Below the pieces are notes generated by a model. The model did not search any database. It had not been told where the DNA came from and saw only the letters and a list, made by a program, of their open reading frames with translations. From Epiperipatus broadwayi (taxonomy: Eukaryota > Onychophora > Udeonychophora > Euonychophora > Peripatidae), in the NCBI GenBank assembly GCA_028023455.1, contig JAQFVV010012986.1, positions 198,501 to 262,500 on the forward strand: DNA of 64,000 bases. The letters are read 5' to 3'. This document shows positions 9,597 through 21,027 of the stretch, piece by piece; positions within the stretch are counted from its first letter, which is position 1, and each line of letters starts with the position of its first letter. The translations under genes were made by a program, and so were the position numbers.

Positions 9597-12582
9597 TGTA
9601 ACCGTCGGAATTGTTGAATGCTGTATTCCATTTAAATTGAAGAAAGAAGGCCCAAAATGTTGGTGCCATTTTGTAACTGATTGAATTGATGGATGAAGGT
9701 GATGGTTAGGATGATCAATCTGATCTGATAAAAAATCTAAAAATCCAATTTAAATTAATCTGGTCTAGCTCAATCGGGTCGCCGTTATATAATAAACCAT
9801 CACAAAGCACAAATAATCTCTCTTAAAGTTTAATTTACTTAAGTTATAAGTGAAATGGAGGAATAATGAGACTATCTGCTCCAGACATCAACAAATCCAT
9901 CACAATTACAACATAAATTGCAAAGAGCAGTGAAACCAACTACTATTGCCCTAAACAAAAATATAGGATTAGGCTAACTACTTGATTGGCAATCTAATCA
10001 AAATCAAATCCAATTGATAACTAAAACAGATTCCAATATATATATTTTATTAGCCTGTTACTGTTATAGTAATTTAAATCTACTTTATTATTAAAAAATG
10101 CTGCCCCTTTTTTTTTACTTAATGGATAAGCTTCTAAGTACCTGTAATAGTACTTTACAAAACATTTGTTTGCACATAGACATTATTTAAATATCAAAAC
10201 AAAATAATGTTTGAACCCAAATATATATATATATATATCTTAATAAACGCTAAATAGAAAGATAAACACTCGTGTTAATAAGCGATATATATTTCTTTCT
10301 ACTTCAATCTCTAATTAATAATTTTCTGTGGGCATCAACTGGTTTTATTATAATTTTATAAACACTTTGAAAATTTATGCACTCACTTAAATGTTTAAAC
10401 AAATTAATATACGTCTATGGTTTACTAAGGAGCTACAAAATAATTTATAAATAATTTATAAATATCTTCCAATAAAGTGCTGCTTAATTAGTGCTTCGTT
10501 TATGTTTTTAAAATAGAATACTTCACTGGAGTTTAATATCAACACTCTATTAGCTCATCTCTAAATCTACAATGTCCAACCACATTACATAAAAGACATA
10601 TCGAGCTTCTATTGGATGTTTATTCACCTGTGAGTATTAATACAATCTGTTTGAAATTTTAAACAATTGAATAAAAATTGATTGGCAACAATTAAAACAT
10701 ATGATTATATTTGATATTTATACAAATCAAAATAATATTCAATTAAATCGGTCAATGAAGTTTATTCTCTTCATTTTATAGGAGTTTAAGAAAAATATCC
10801 AAGACGAATTATTCTGAACCAAACGATAAAGTATAATCTATTTAGATTTTTATGACGGAATCAGACAAACATGAAATGATTGACTTTGTAATATTAACTA
10901 AGATAAATGAGAATATGTATATATAATATTCGAATGCAAATATAAATATAAAATTCATATGGAAACAAAATAAAATACTAATAAGCAAAACATACCTTAT
11001 CTTATATTCCAATTCGCTTGCCAAGCTGAGTTTGAATCCTATTACTTAAATAGCTACGCCGTCTTGTATAATCCAAATAAAACAAAATAATTAACCTAGT
11101 CTTGATATTTAAATTAACTCAATTTATTAGATTATAGAAAAGAAAATTGACAATATTAATGATAAAATACATCGGAAATGACCTTATATTTTAGATTGGT
11201 TGACTAAATAAAAATGATCAAATTGCTATGTGTATCTCTGAATATGTTGCAAGAACAATTACGACAAACAAAAAAATGAATGAGTAAATGACGGGAAAGG
11301 CTTTTGGATATTTTACAAAAAAAAAATTTACATATAACCGATACCAAAAAAATGTGAAATAGGAGGGTATCAAAATCTATTTGTTTATCAAAATAATAAC
11401 GGATAAATGAATATGAAATAATAAATATATTTGAGTCTTTCCGATCATCTTCATTTAATAAATTATATTACTTTTAGAGATAATAAAAAAAATCATTCCC
11501 TTTTATTACATATAAAAAAAAATTAATACACGCACATTTTATATAAAAAAAAATCATACCATATATATATGAGTCTGTTCGTTCACTATTTATTGGCCCA
11601 TTGATTGACTTCAGTTCTTATGGTGTAAAGAGAAGTTTCTCTGTCAGAACTAATAATCGCAAACTTTATAAGGCTTCACTAAAAGTTTTCTTTTTTCATC
11701 CGAAGAGGTGAGTGCACTTTGATTATCCCTTTTATGATATGAATTGATCCAGTGGGTTCCTGTTCCTTTAATCGTGAGACGATGTTTATGCAAATCCATT
11801 TTTTTTTTTTTTTTAAATTAAAAATAGCCGATTTTTTTTTTTTTTTATAAAGCATTTTTTTTTTTTTTTACTTCATAGGTTTCTTTTTTTTTTTTTACAC
11901 TTCGTTGCCGCTTCCCCGGAAACCTTTCGCAACTGCCCGCTAAATGATTGAACGGGCAGATAATTCCACTATTTTTCCATGTTTTATGGTTTTACACACA
12001 AAAAAAAATATTGAAAAAAAACTTTATTTGTTAAGACAGAAAATATGTCTGTCCTTGACTATAGCAAAATGATGAAAAAAGATCCTGTTATATTCTGTCG
12101 CGTCTTTTTTATATGTTCTCTTTCTGACGTTTTTCGTATCTTGACGACCATACAATATTACTCAATTAAAAACTCAATTCTATCAATTTTCTTATAGTTT
12201 CTTTTCGCGCGGTTTTGGGGTAAGTTCGGAGAAAAAGATACATGAAAATTAAATCCAAATTCGATTACAATTTTTTTATTATTTACAAACCAAAATACAA
12301 AATTGATATAATAACCTTTTAAATTATTGATAAACATCAATAATTTACACATATCTATATTTTTTAATAATAATATATATTTTTTTTAAATTAATTTATA
12401 AACACATATACTCAACATAAAAAAACATTGAACTGTATGTAATAATGTTACTATGGTGACTGCATTCATATATGAAATATATAAAATAATATCGATCCTA
12501 TTTAGTTAAACTTATATTGTACTGAATTGTTTATTTTTTTTATATATATATACCTGGATCATCAATTTGAACATTCACAACA
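9597..12582 (-). repeat. 3' LTR of the gypsy element (about 3.0 kb)
   Basis: The outer edge is the TGTAACC start shared with the other LTR. The inner edge is placed at ...CACAACA (12582) because the adjacent ten bases read AGAGGGGAGA on the minus strand, a good polypurine tract, and the LTR then begins TGTTGTG, giving TG...CA ends. The interior has no open frames, long T tracts (11797-11895) and a small GC-rich hairpin (CTGCCCG...CGGGCAG near 11932-11960). Nearly 3 kb is long for an LTR. The inner edge is inferred, since the other LTR is lost in the gap. Confidence 0.6.
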
Positions 12583-12592
12583 TCTCCCCTCT
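12583..12592 (-). promoter_or_regulatory. Polypurine tract (plus-strand DNA primer) of the gypsy element
   Basis: The minus strand reads AGAGGGGAGA directly before TGTTGTG. This is the standard position and composition of the polypurine tract that primes plus-strand synthesis in LTR retrotransposons. Confidence 0.6.
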
Positions 12593-13999
12593 ACAGAAAG
12601 AAAAAAAAATAACGACACTTTTTCCCTTCTCTAAAATCATTAAGCATTTTAATTTCTGCACAGATAAACATCTATCATTTCCATCTGTCTTGATTTTAAT
12701 ATCATTTGAAATGTTAGTAAAAAAAAATTTCAAATATCTTATTCTCATAGAAGCAATGTGGAATTCGTTCATTCCATTTATGCTTGTCTAATTAGTTTAC
12801 CTACATGTATTTTTTTTTTTTTTGAATTTCACAATCAAATTATTACATCTTTACATTCCTCTCTGCAACTTTCTGGACAACAATGCTCTAAAATTAGAGT
12901 CAAACAAGAAAATCATTTAGTATTTGCTTTACACAGGCCAAATATATTATGGAACAAAATTCATTTATAAGCCAAATATTATTAGTTACTCTCTAATAAT
13001 CATATATTTTTATTGCATTGTTAAAATATATATATATATATATTCACGGTTTTATTTTCTTAAAACTCAACAATAGCTTTTATTATTATTTTCTTTAGAC
13101 ATATCTGTAGTTCACTTCAGTGACACTACTATGGGCCTAAATTTTAAACATTCAATATTGTCCTATAATGAGAATGTAACTTTAGTTAATTAATATCTTA
13201 TATTTATTCAATTCCTGCTTTGGACATTGAAAATATCAACCTTTAAAGTCACTTTTCCTATAAAATAATCTAAACAAATGAAAATTAACTCATACAGTGA
13301 GCTGGAGATTCAAAACAATAGAGATATCCCATTTTTAAATCACTTTTAATACTAAAGTAAACTGATTAAATGTCAATTAAACCTAATTTTAATTTCTGGA
13401 GGATCTGACAACTACTTTACAAACCAAGCTGTGCTCTACATTGATGCTAATCAGGGACATTTATGTTTGAATAGCTTTATTTTATACAGGTTAGGGAAAC
13501 TACTAAACATTTCTCTTTAAAATTATAACTCATATTAAAAGATAAATCCTGCCATTAAGGATTTCTTCCTACCTGCCAATGAATAATAATAAGTCTGGGA
13601 CATCTGTCGACTTCAGACTTCAATATAATTTTATATAGAGTTATGAGCCACAACACACATCTATAGTTCTGTCAACTTCCTCAAAGAAAAGACTTAACCA
13701 TACAAATATTTACAATTTACAAATAGCACAGACATTAAAATCTTACACTCTACATCTCCAATGCATTAAATAACACATTCACCATCGTTAGTCAATTTTA
13801 CAAGGTTTAATTTTAAACAGTACTTGCATACTATACAATGAAAATTTTCAAAAGTACTTTGACTATAAATATTTCTCACTCTATTTTTTTTTTTTTAGTC
13901 TTTCATATGTGTATCTACACTATTACTAATGACTTTTGGTCATAATAATAAATATCATAAGACATACTAATAAAGTTACTTTAGTGAATGTCTTTTTAT
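12593..13999 (-). other. Gypsy 3' untranslated region
   Basis: About 1.4 kb between the pol stop codon and the polypurine tract without a credible open frame. The short frames seen (for example 12567-12791 on both strands) are AT-driven. No envelope gene is recognisable. Confidence 0.5.
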
Positions 14000-16627
14000 T
14001 TAATTGGGTGGTGCTACTGGCTTTAAGCTTCGGGCATTGAAGGTACCTTTTTCACCTTCCGGGGTTTCTATGAGAAATGCATTCTCCCCCACTTTTCTTT
14101 TTATTTGGAATGGTCCCTCATATATATTCAAAAACTTTTTGAACTTATAATTCTGTGGGTCACTGATTTGGGGAGTTCTTACAATTACAAAATCTCCTAC
14201 TTTAAATATACAAGGCTTATGAGAGGCTTAGGTAATTCTTTTCTGCCCCATCTCTCTCAAATTCTGGCTAGCCTTTGCTAAGTCATTATCATAATCTACC
14301 TTTTCTTCAGTTATAATAGGTAATGGTGCTTTAATTAATATGGGCTCTCTATATCCAAAGTGCAAATACATTGGGGTGTATTTAGTGGATTCATTCTGTG
14401 TTATATTTATATAGTGAATGACATCCTTTAATTTATTCACCCAAGCACGGTGGTTGCTTCCTAGGTATACCCTAAATAATCTACCCAGCTCACGCATAAC
14501 TCTTTCACATGGGTTAGATTGTGGGTTCCTAATTGAACACAGAATATGTTTTATACCCTGCCATTCAATCCAACCTTTCCACTCCTTAGATAGGAATGAT
14601 GTAGCATGGTCTGTCAAGATAGCCTTGGGTTTCCCTATATTTACAAATTGTATTTCTTGCAAGCATTTAATTACATTCTTTGAATTTGCCCTGGTCACCG
14701 GATATGCCCCTACAAATTTGGAGAAGACATCATAAGTGACCAAAACAAACTTAAACCTTTTATAAGCTGGTAAAGGCCCATAGAAATCAATTGCCAAGAG
14801 ATCATTGGGATGAGCAGGTATTATTGGTTGCAATGTCCCAGCATATGACTTGTTAGCATATTTAGATCTCAAACAGATCTCACAATATTTGAGCCTGTTC
14901 ATTATGGATGCATACAATCCAGGCCAGTAAAACAGTCTGCGCACGACATATTCTACCTTTCTGGGTCCGTAGTGCCCATAAAGACAATGCACATAATATA
15001 TCAATCGATTTCTAATACATGATGGTATCACAACTCTCCATGATTGTTCATGGTCCTCCTTTACCTTATAATACAACAGACCTTCACTCATCTTATATCT
15101 AAAAATTACTTTACTCTTGATTATTCTTTTTATGGCCATTGATTCAATCCCCACATCCAAATATTGAATAATAGCACTCAACTTTGGATCACCAGATTGT
15201 AAAAATTTTAAGTTCTTTAAATCATTTTCCACTGATTCATCAACTACCAGAGAGATTACAGTGATAAAAGCATGATCGAGATTTAAGTGACAGGTGTCTA
15301 TCTTGACAGAATTCCTACTTAGAATATCTGCTACTATATTGTCTTTTCCTTTACAATACTGAACCTTATAATTAAATTGTTGAAGGAAGAGACTCCACCT
15401 AACTAGCCTTTCACTATTTAGATAGCTTCGATTTATAAACTCCAAACTCTTGTGATCTGTAATAACAACTATTTCAGATCCAAGCAGATACTGTCGAAGC
15501 TTTTGAAACGCCCATACAACAGCCAAGGCTTCTTTTTCTGTGGTGGTATAATGTAATTCTGCACCTTTCAACAATCTACTCAAGAAATATAAGACACGGG
15601 GCTTCTTTTCATGGTCCAGCTGGAATAAAACTACTCCTAGACCATACCCACTACTGTCAGTTTGTACATAAAATATTTCTTGGAAATTAGGGTAATATAA
15701 GATTACAGTATTTAGAAAATTTGATTTTATTTTTTTAAATTCTATAGAGTGGTTCTCAGTCCATTTCCATTTCACATCTTTCCTTAATAGATTTAATATA
15801 TGAACAGTGTCATATGCAAAATTTTCATAAAATCTATGATAAAAATTGCAGACACCAAGGAAAGAACGTAGTTGCTTTCTATTCTCTGGAATGGGAAAAT
15901 TTTGAATAGACTTTATTTTCTCTGGATGCGGTTTTATTCCCTCATATCCTACAATATGTCCTAAAAATTGTATCTTCTTAACAGCTATTCTACTCTTTTT
16001 TAAATTTATTTTAATATGTTTCTCTTCACACTCTCTCAGAAACATATTAAGATGATGAAAATGCTCTGACATGTTTTCAGAAGCAATCACAACATCATCT
16101 ACATACATAGTAATGATGCCCTTTACTTCATCAGACAATACCTTGTCTAATCATCTGAGGAGTCCAGCTCCACTATTTATAAGCCCAAAAGGCATTCTTT
16201 TAAACACATATGAGTAGCCCTCATATTTAAAGGCAGTGTATTGCTGATCTTCATCATGCAAATATACCTGCCAATAACTAGCTGTTAAGTCGACTGTAGA
16301 AAAGACCTTTTTGTCCTTAAATTTAATGAGCAATTCCTGCACAGTAGGAGGAACATCACGTTCTGGAACCGTTAACTGATTCAAGAACCTCGCATCCAAG
16401 CAAATACGTATGGACCCGTTCTTTTTACAAACGACCACTAATGGACTGTTATAGGCTGAGGGACTTTTCTTAATAATTTTCCACTCAACCATTTGATCAA
16501 TTTGTTTTCTTACTTCATCTTTATATTGGTGAGGGATAGGATAGCTTTTACATTGGAAGGGGCTATAGTCCCTCAAGCGTATCCGATGCACATATCCCTT
16601 TATCACATCAGGCTTTTTAGAAAACAC
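14000..16627 (-). pseudogene. Gypsy pol: reverse transcriptase, RNase H, integrase (interrupted)
   Basis: Copies element RNA into DNA and integrates it. Reverse transcriptase runs from 16627: SYPIPHQYKDEV, RICLDARFLNQLT, MPFGL, and the catalytic YVDD near 16100. RNase H follows, with QTDSSGYGLGVVLF and TTTEKEALAVVWAF. Integrase shows the H-x4-H and C-x2-C zinc pair (YVHCLYGHYG, CEIC), then the catalytic core AIDFYGPL, ILTDHATSFLS and NPQSNPCERVMREL, and after 14228 the GPF-type C-terminal domain (YEGPFQIKRK), ending at 14000. Two in-frame stops break it, TGA at 16151-16153 and TAA at 14228-14230. The junction with protease upstream is frameshifted near 16655 in a short T run. Domain order RT-RH-INT is typical of Ty3/gypsy. 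Confidence 0.92.
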
Positions 16628-17289
16628 ATCCTTATATCTACATAGTATCTGAAAAACCTTTGCTTATAGTTGTCATCTAACTCAGATGATTCGTTGACCT
16701 TTGCATATAAATCTGACTTTGTAGAATTATCTCGGATGGTTAGTATATTTACACTCTTAATGGGTACTGACCTCTCAAAATTATGCTTTTCCCCTTTTAT
16801 AATTATTTCCTGATTTGCATAATCGATAATACATCCAAACCGATTCATGAAGTCGGATCCTATTATGACCTCATGAATAAGTCCAGACATAATCAAAAAG
16901 ATTTGTTCTACTGTAATTGAATTAATTCTCACATTCAGCCATACTTGCTGAATAAACAATTTTGCCTTTCGACCATTTGCCATTATAACCTGTGTCTGTC
17001 TCAATGGCAACATAGGGATTTCAGAATCGATTTCAGCAAGATTATTATAAAAATTTTCAGAGATAAGGAAAATTTGACTCCCTGAATCAAGTAAAGCCCT
17101 TACTGAGGTGCCCTGAATAACTATAATAATTTCTGGACAATAATTAATGATATAACTTTCCAAATCCCTATCATAATCATCATCTTCTGTTTCAAAATTT
17201 ATTGATTCCAAATAACTAAAAATATCATGGCTCCCCAAATTCACTATACTATGAGGCTCCCACAGTGAGGAACATTCCAACGAGGCCAT
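16603..17289 (-). CDS. Gypsy retroviral-type aspartic protease region
   Basis: Starts at an ATG just after the gag stop codon (gag ends at 17292) in a different frame, so expression would need frameshifting or reinitiation. The aspartic protease signature ALLDSGSQ (about residues 64-71) is clear, followed by IIGSDFMNRFG, the second conserved hydrophobic-Gly block. It then runs towards the reverse transcriptase, but the frame slips near 16655, so its last 20 or so residues are out of frame. The protease would process the gag and pol polyproteins. Confidence 0.82.
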   Translation of the reverse strand: MASLECSSLWEPHSIVNLGSHDIFSYLESINFETEDDDYDRDLESYIINYCPEIIIVIQGTSVRALLDSGSQIFLISENFYNNLAEIDSEIPMLPLRQTQVIMANGRKAKLFIQQVWLNVRINSITVEQIFLIMSGLIHEVIIGSDFMNRFGCIIDYANQEIIIKGEKHNFERSVPIKSVNILTIRDNSTKSDLYAKVNESSELDDNYKQRFFRYYVDIRMCFLKSLM

Positions 17290-17291
17290 TT

Positions 17292-18993
17292 TTAATTTAA
17301 AGGACTAGTCTTAGGCCTAGCCCCTAGCATTTTCACAGGTGTATTCTGTGATATGCTGACAGGATAACTTCCTGCTGCACATGCACCCTTTTCTGCTCTA
17401 TCATAACCTTTGGGATTAGCCCTGTTTGTATTTACTGGTGCTAAAGACTTGGCATATTTAGTGCCTCTATAATACCTATCATTTCTATTATCTAAGGTCC
17501 TTCTATTTCTATAATATTTAATGGGAGAAACATTGTAAGTAGGATCATTTCTGTGGTATTTATGACCACTTCCTGTAGGTGCTTCACTTGCCTCAAGTGA
17601 TCCAAGTATATCGGACACCTCTTCAACAGTATGCCTATTGGCAGCAATCAGAGTTTGCTCAATATGGCGTGGCAGGTTTCTCCTAATGATACAAATTATT
17701 TGGTTTTCCGACAACGGATATGCGGTCAGCATTTTTAATTTTGCTGTCTGCATCCGGAAAAATTGAGTCAAGCTACCCTTACTAACACTATATTTATCTT
17801 GGCTAATCTGGTGCCTAATGTTGTCCTGTTTGTCTTCCCCCCAAAAACTATTCAACAATACATATTTAAAATCCCCATATGTTTTGGGCTTATTAAACAA
17901 GGACTTCCACCAATGTTTGGCAGATGCACTCAAATGATTACTAGCCACCAACAATTTTTCCATCTCACTTAATCTACTTAACGAGAATAGCTCTTCCAGT
18001 GTGCTTAGATACTCTATGGGGTTTTCATCATAATCACCCTTGAAGACTTTGAGTTGGATAAACCTTGCTATGTTTCCATCTATCCTTTCTTTCTTAATTT
18101 CTTCTGGACTATGTATTAATTTATTATTCTCATCCCCATACATTGATGGTATATCATGATCACTTCTATTTAACTTATTTTCTGTGGCCAAATATTGATA
18201 TGGTTTATCCATTAGACTATCATTACCTTTTACCATAGTATCCTTTATTCCTACTATTTTATCTTCCAACATTATAGATATCCTATGATTGAGATTTATT
18301 TCCTGTTCCTCCAAATGCCTATTTATTTCTTGTTTCAGTATCTTGCTATTATCTTTAATTTCATTATAAACCTCTTCTTGATTTTTAGCATAATTTTCTA
18401 ACTGTTGCAATGATGATTGGTGACTATCTAGTCTATCCTTTAAATAGTCTAACTCTCTTGCCTTCACTTGCTCAATGTTGCTTAACTCTTCTTGGACACC
18501 TAGTAGACTATTCTGCGATTCTTTACACACTTTCTGTAATTTCTTTATTTCATTATCAGCCTTGTTATGTTTCTTGCATACCTCTTTATATTCAACTTTC
18601 ATCTGGCTTTGAAGATCCTTAACCTCTAGCTTAAGATTGTTTACTTCTACTTTTGAAGCCTCTTGACCATCCTTGTAAGCTTTCTCAAATTTTGTGTACT
18701 TTTTCTCTAATTCTTTTGTGCCCAACTTTACAATTTTTAACTTCCTCACTCAAATTTTCAAATCTATTTTCTAATCTTTCTTGTGATTTATTTAACTGGT
18801 CCCTTAACTCATTAAATCTGCTATCACATTTACTATCAGATTTTTTTAATTGAGCATCTAAGTCATATTTAAATTCCTCAAACTTGGCATTAGTAGCATT
18901 TAGCTCGATTTTGCATAAGCCAATTTTAATATTTACCTCCTCTCTAAGTTCTTTATTCAGATACTTGACTACCTTTTCGCTCACAATGGCCAC
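17292..18993 (-). pseudogene. Gypsy gag, central and C-terminal part (frameshifted)
   Basis: Two overlapping frames (18993-18685 and 18749-17292) form one long gag with a frameshift between about 18750 and 18690. The N-terminal half is an extended Lys/Glu-rich coiled coil (ENRFENLSEEVKN, LKLEVKDLQSQMK). The C-terminal half is a retrotransposon gag domain with FIQLKVFKGDYDENPIEYLS, HWWKSLFN, SKGSLTQFFRM and LRRNLP-like blocks, then a basic Asn/Arg/Tyr-rich tail. No CCHC zinc knuckle is present. The 5' part is split off by a LINE insertion (19013-19690). Confidence 0.85.
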
Positions 18994-19012
18994 TCTTCCC
19001 TAGTATTCAGAC

Positions 19013-19690
19013 AAAAAATCTCCATTTGGGATGCTCATGGCCTGCTATTTCCCACACAAAACTCTACCATTTTTTACCTCGGTGGTAACAATCACGTGGT
19101 CACCAGGTTTTTCAAGCATCTCAAGCTGGAGCCAAGGTTCCTGGACTTTCTCATAAAAATCAACCTGAATTCACTCCAGACAAACTGGTTCCTGCACTAC
19201 AGGAGATTCCTCAAGAATATAGATCCTATGTGTCACAACTGCCATAGAACCTGTGAAACCTTTGATCATATGATAAATGATTGCCCAGCATATGACAAAA
19301 TCAGAACTTTCATTACTTACCACTGCCACATTTCCCTGAACAAAATCTTAAATATTAAATGCTGCTTCCTGTCCAGGGATTATGTCACCACAAGACTCTC
19401 AACCTTTCTGACTTATGCCATCTGGTTGGCCAGATCTCACAACAAGTTTACCTTTCCTCATCCCAAGCCTGAAGACACATTCATTTCCAAGCTAAAGGAA
19501 TTTCACCATAAGGATAGAATAATCTCTTCCAGATTTTTATTTGACAACACATGGAGCCTGATTAAGCTGTATTAACAACACCAGTAACCACATCAGAACA
19601 TTTGGTTGCCTGACTAACATGGATAACTATTATTTTTGATTTACAATTGTATCATTATTACATATGGTTTTTTCAATAAAATTATTTATA
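19013..19690 (+). mobile_element. LINE with C-terminal zinc-binding domain, 5'-truncated, nested in gypsy gag
   Basis: An open frame at 19096-19575 (159 codons) encodes the C-terminus of a non-LTR retrotransposon. A zf-RVT-type motif is seen, CHNCHRTCETFDHMINDC (C-x2-C ... H-x4-C), followed by a hydrophobic ...TYAIWLARSHNKF block. Downstream is a poly(A)-signal-like end, TTCAATAAAATTATTTATAA. It lies in the opposite orientation to gag and separates gag residues at 19686 from those at 18993, so it inserted after the gypsy copy. A second member is at 46509-47320. Its base composition is less AT-rich and the frame is open, suggesting it is fairly young. The left border is approximate. Confidence 0.8.
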
Positions 19691-19937
19691 AATAAATATC
19701 ACTCAATTTATTGTTCACACCTTCAAATTTGTTATTCATATCACTACTTATATCACAAAATTTATTATTTATATCACTACCTATATCTTCTCTTAACTTA
19801 TTATTATCTCTACTCATGTCACTAAATTTATTATTTATATCATTTTTCATATCACCCATCTTTTCCATTAATTCTTTCAGAATTGGATACAAATCTCCTT
19901 CAGGTTTTGATAATTTTTCTTTCTTATTGCTTTCCAT
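19686..19937 (-). pseudogene. Gypsy gag N-terminus, cut off by LINE insertion
   Basis: Starts with ATG at 19937 (MESNKKEKLSKPEGDLYPIL). It contains tandem coiled-coil-like repeats of the form DINNKFSDMS / DINNKFCDIS / DMNNKFEGVNNKL. It then runs into the inserted LINE. The gag would continue at 18993 on the other side. The repeating N-N-K-F heptad pattern predicts an oligomerising rod at the very N-terminus of the gag protein. Confidence 0.78.
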
Positions 19938-20217
19938 TTTTATTTTCTATTTATGTCAAATATAATATCTCTATTTTAAATAAATTGCGAAATACTTTAC
20001 TTTTATTTATTCTTACATAAAACATATCTATCCGTTCAATCCTACAGCTGCGAATAAAAATCCCCAAAGAACGACAACAACAAATATTCTAATATCTTAT
20101 TTAAACCTATGATATAATATAATCAGCTATATAACTCCACCAATGCATATAAAAATAATACCATGTTTTAGCATCTATATGAGACTCAAACTTGGGTCTT
20201 TAATTGGTTATTTCGGC

Positions 20218-20233
20218 CCGAGTTGGCGCGCCA
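20218..20233 (-). promoter_or_regulatory. Candidate tRNA primer-binding site of the gypsy element
   Basis: The minus strand reads TGGCGCGCCAACTCGG three bases inside the 5' LTR border (20237). TGG complements the CCA end of a tRNA, and the spacing is right. I cannot assign the primer tRNA with confidence. Confidence 0.5.
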
Positions 20234-20236
20234 TTT

Positions 20237-20433
20237 TGTAACCGTCGGAATTGTTGAATGCTGTATTCCATTTAAATTGAAGAAAGAAGGCCCAAAATGT
20301 TGGTGCCATTTTGTAACTGATTGAATTGATGGATGAAGGTGATGGTTAGGATGATCAATCTGATCTGATAAAAAAATCTAAAAATCCAATTTAAATTAAT
20401 CTGGTCTAGCTCAATCGGGTCGCCGTTATATAA
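20237..20433 (-). repeat. 5' LTR of the gypsy element, truncated by assembly gap
   Basis: Matches 9597-9793 base for base apart from one additional A in a poly(A) run, then enters the N-run. If the LTR is really about 3 kb, roughly 2.8 kb of it is missing from the assembly here. Confidence 0.85.
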
Positions 20434-20933
20434 NNNNNNNNNNNNNNNNNNNNNNNNNNNNNNNNNNNNNNNNNNNNNNNNNNNNNNNNNNNNNNNNNNN
20501 NNNNNNNNNNNNNNNNNNNNNNNNNNNNNNNNNNNNNNNNNNNNNNNNNNNNNNNNNNNNNNNNNNNNNNNNNNNNNNNNNNNNNNNNNNNNNNNNNNNN
20601 NNNNNNNNNNNNNNNNNNNNNNNNNNNNNNNNNNNNNNNNNNNNNNNNNNNNNNNNNNNNNNNNNNNNNNNNNNNNNNNNNNNNNNNNNNNNNNNNNNNN
20701 NNNNNNNNNNNNNNNNNNNNNNNNNNNNNNNNNNNNNNNNNNNNNNNNNNNNNNNNNNNNNNNNNNNNNNNNNNNNNNNNNNNNNNNNNNNNNNNNNNNN
20801 NNNNNNNNNNNNNNNNNNNNNNNNNNNNNNNNNNNNNNNNNNNNNNNNNNNNNNNNNNNNNNNNNNNNNNNNNNNNNNNNNNNNNNNNNNNNNNNNNNNN
20901 NNNNNNNNNNNNNNNNNNNNNNNNNNNNNNNNN
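20434..20933. other. Assembly gap (500 N)
   Basis: Exactly 500 N, a conventional placeholder for a gap of unknown length. It lies between an LTR start and a TA microsatellite, the two sequence types most likely to break assembly. Confidence 0.95.

Positions 20934-21024
<91 letters not shown>
20934..21024. repeat. TA microsatellite
   Basis: About 45 uninterrupted TA units follow the gap. The left flank of the gypsy element ends in the same kind of tract. Confidence 0.95.

Positions 21025-21027
<3 letters not shown>

Larger units (their letters stand above)
9597..20933 (-). mobile_element. Ty3/gypsy LTR retrotransposon, defective, with nested LINE
   Basis: The order on the minus strand is 5' LTR (from the assembly gap to 20237), primer-binding site, gag N-terminus, LINE insertion, rest of gag, protease, reverse transcriptase/RNase H/integrase, long 3' untranslated region, polypurine tract and 3' LTR. 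Both LTRs begin (plus-strand reading) TGTAACCGTCGG at 9597 and 20237. The first 197 bases of each are identical except for one extra A. The left flank is a TA microsatellite, and a TA microsatellite also follows the N-run, consistent with insertion into such a tract. No envelope-like frame is seen. The coding regions carry several stops and frameshifts, listed under the individual genes. The right end is hidden in the gap. Confidence 0.88.

Noticed and set aside
17763-18853. Plus-strand frames of 66-70 codons across gag, and 14418-14735 across pol
   Set aside because: Shadows of the gypsy coding sequence on the other strand.
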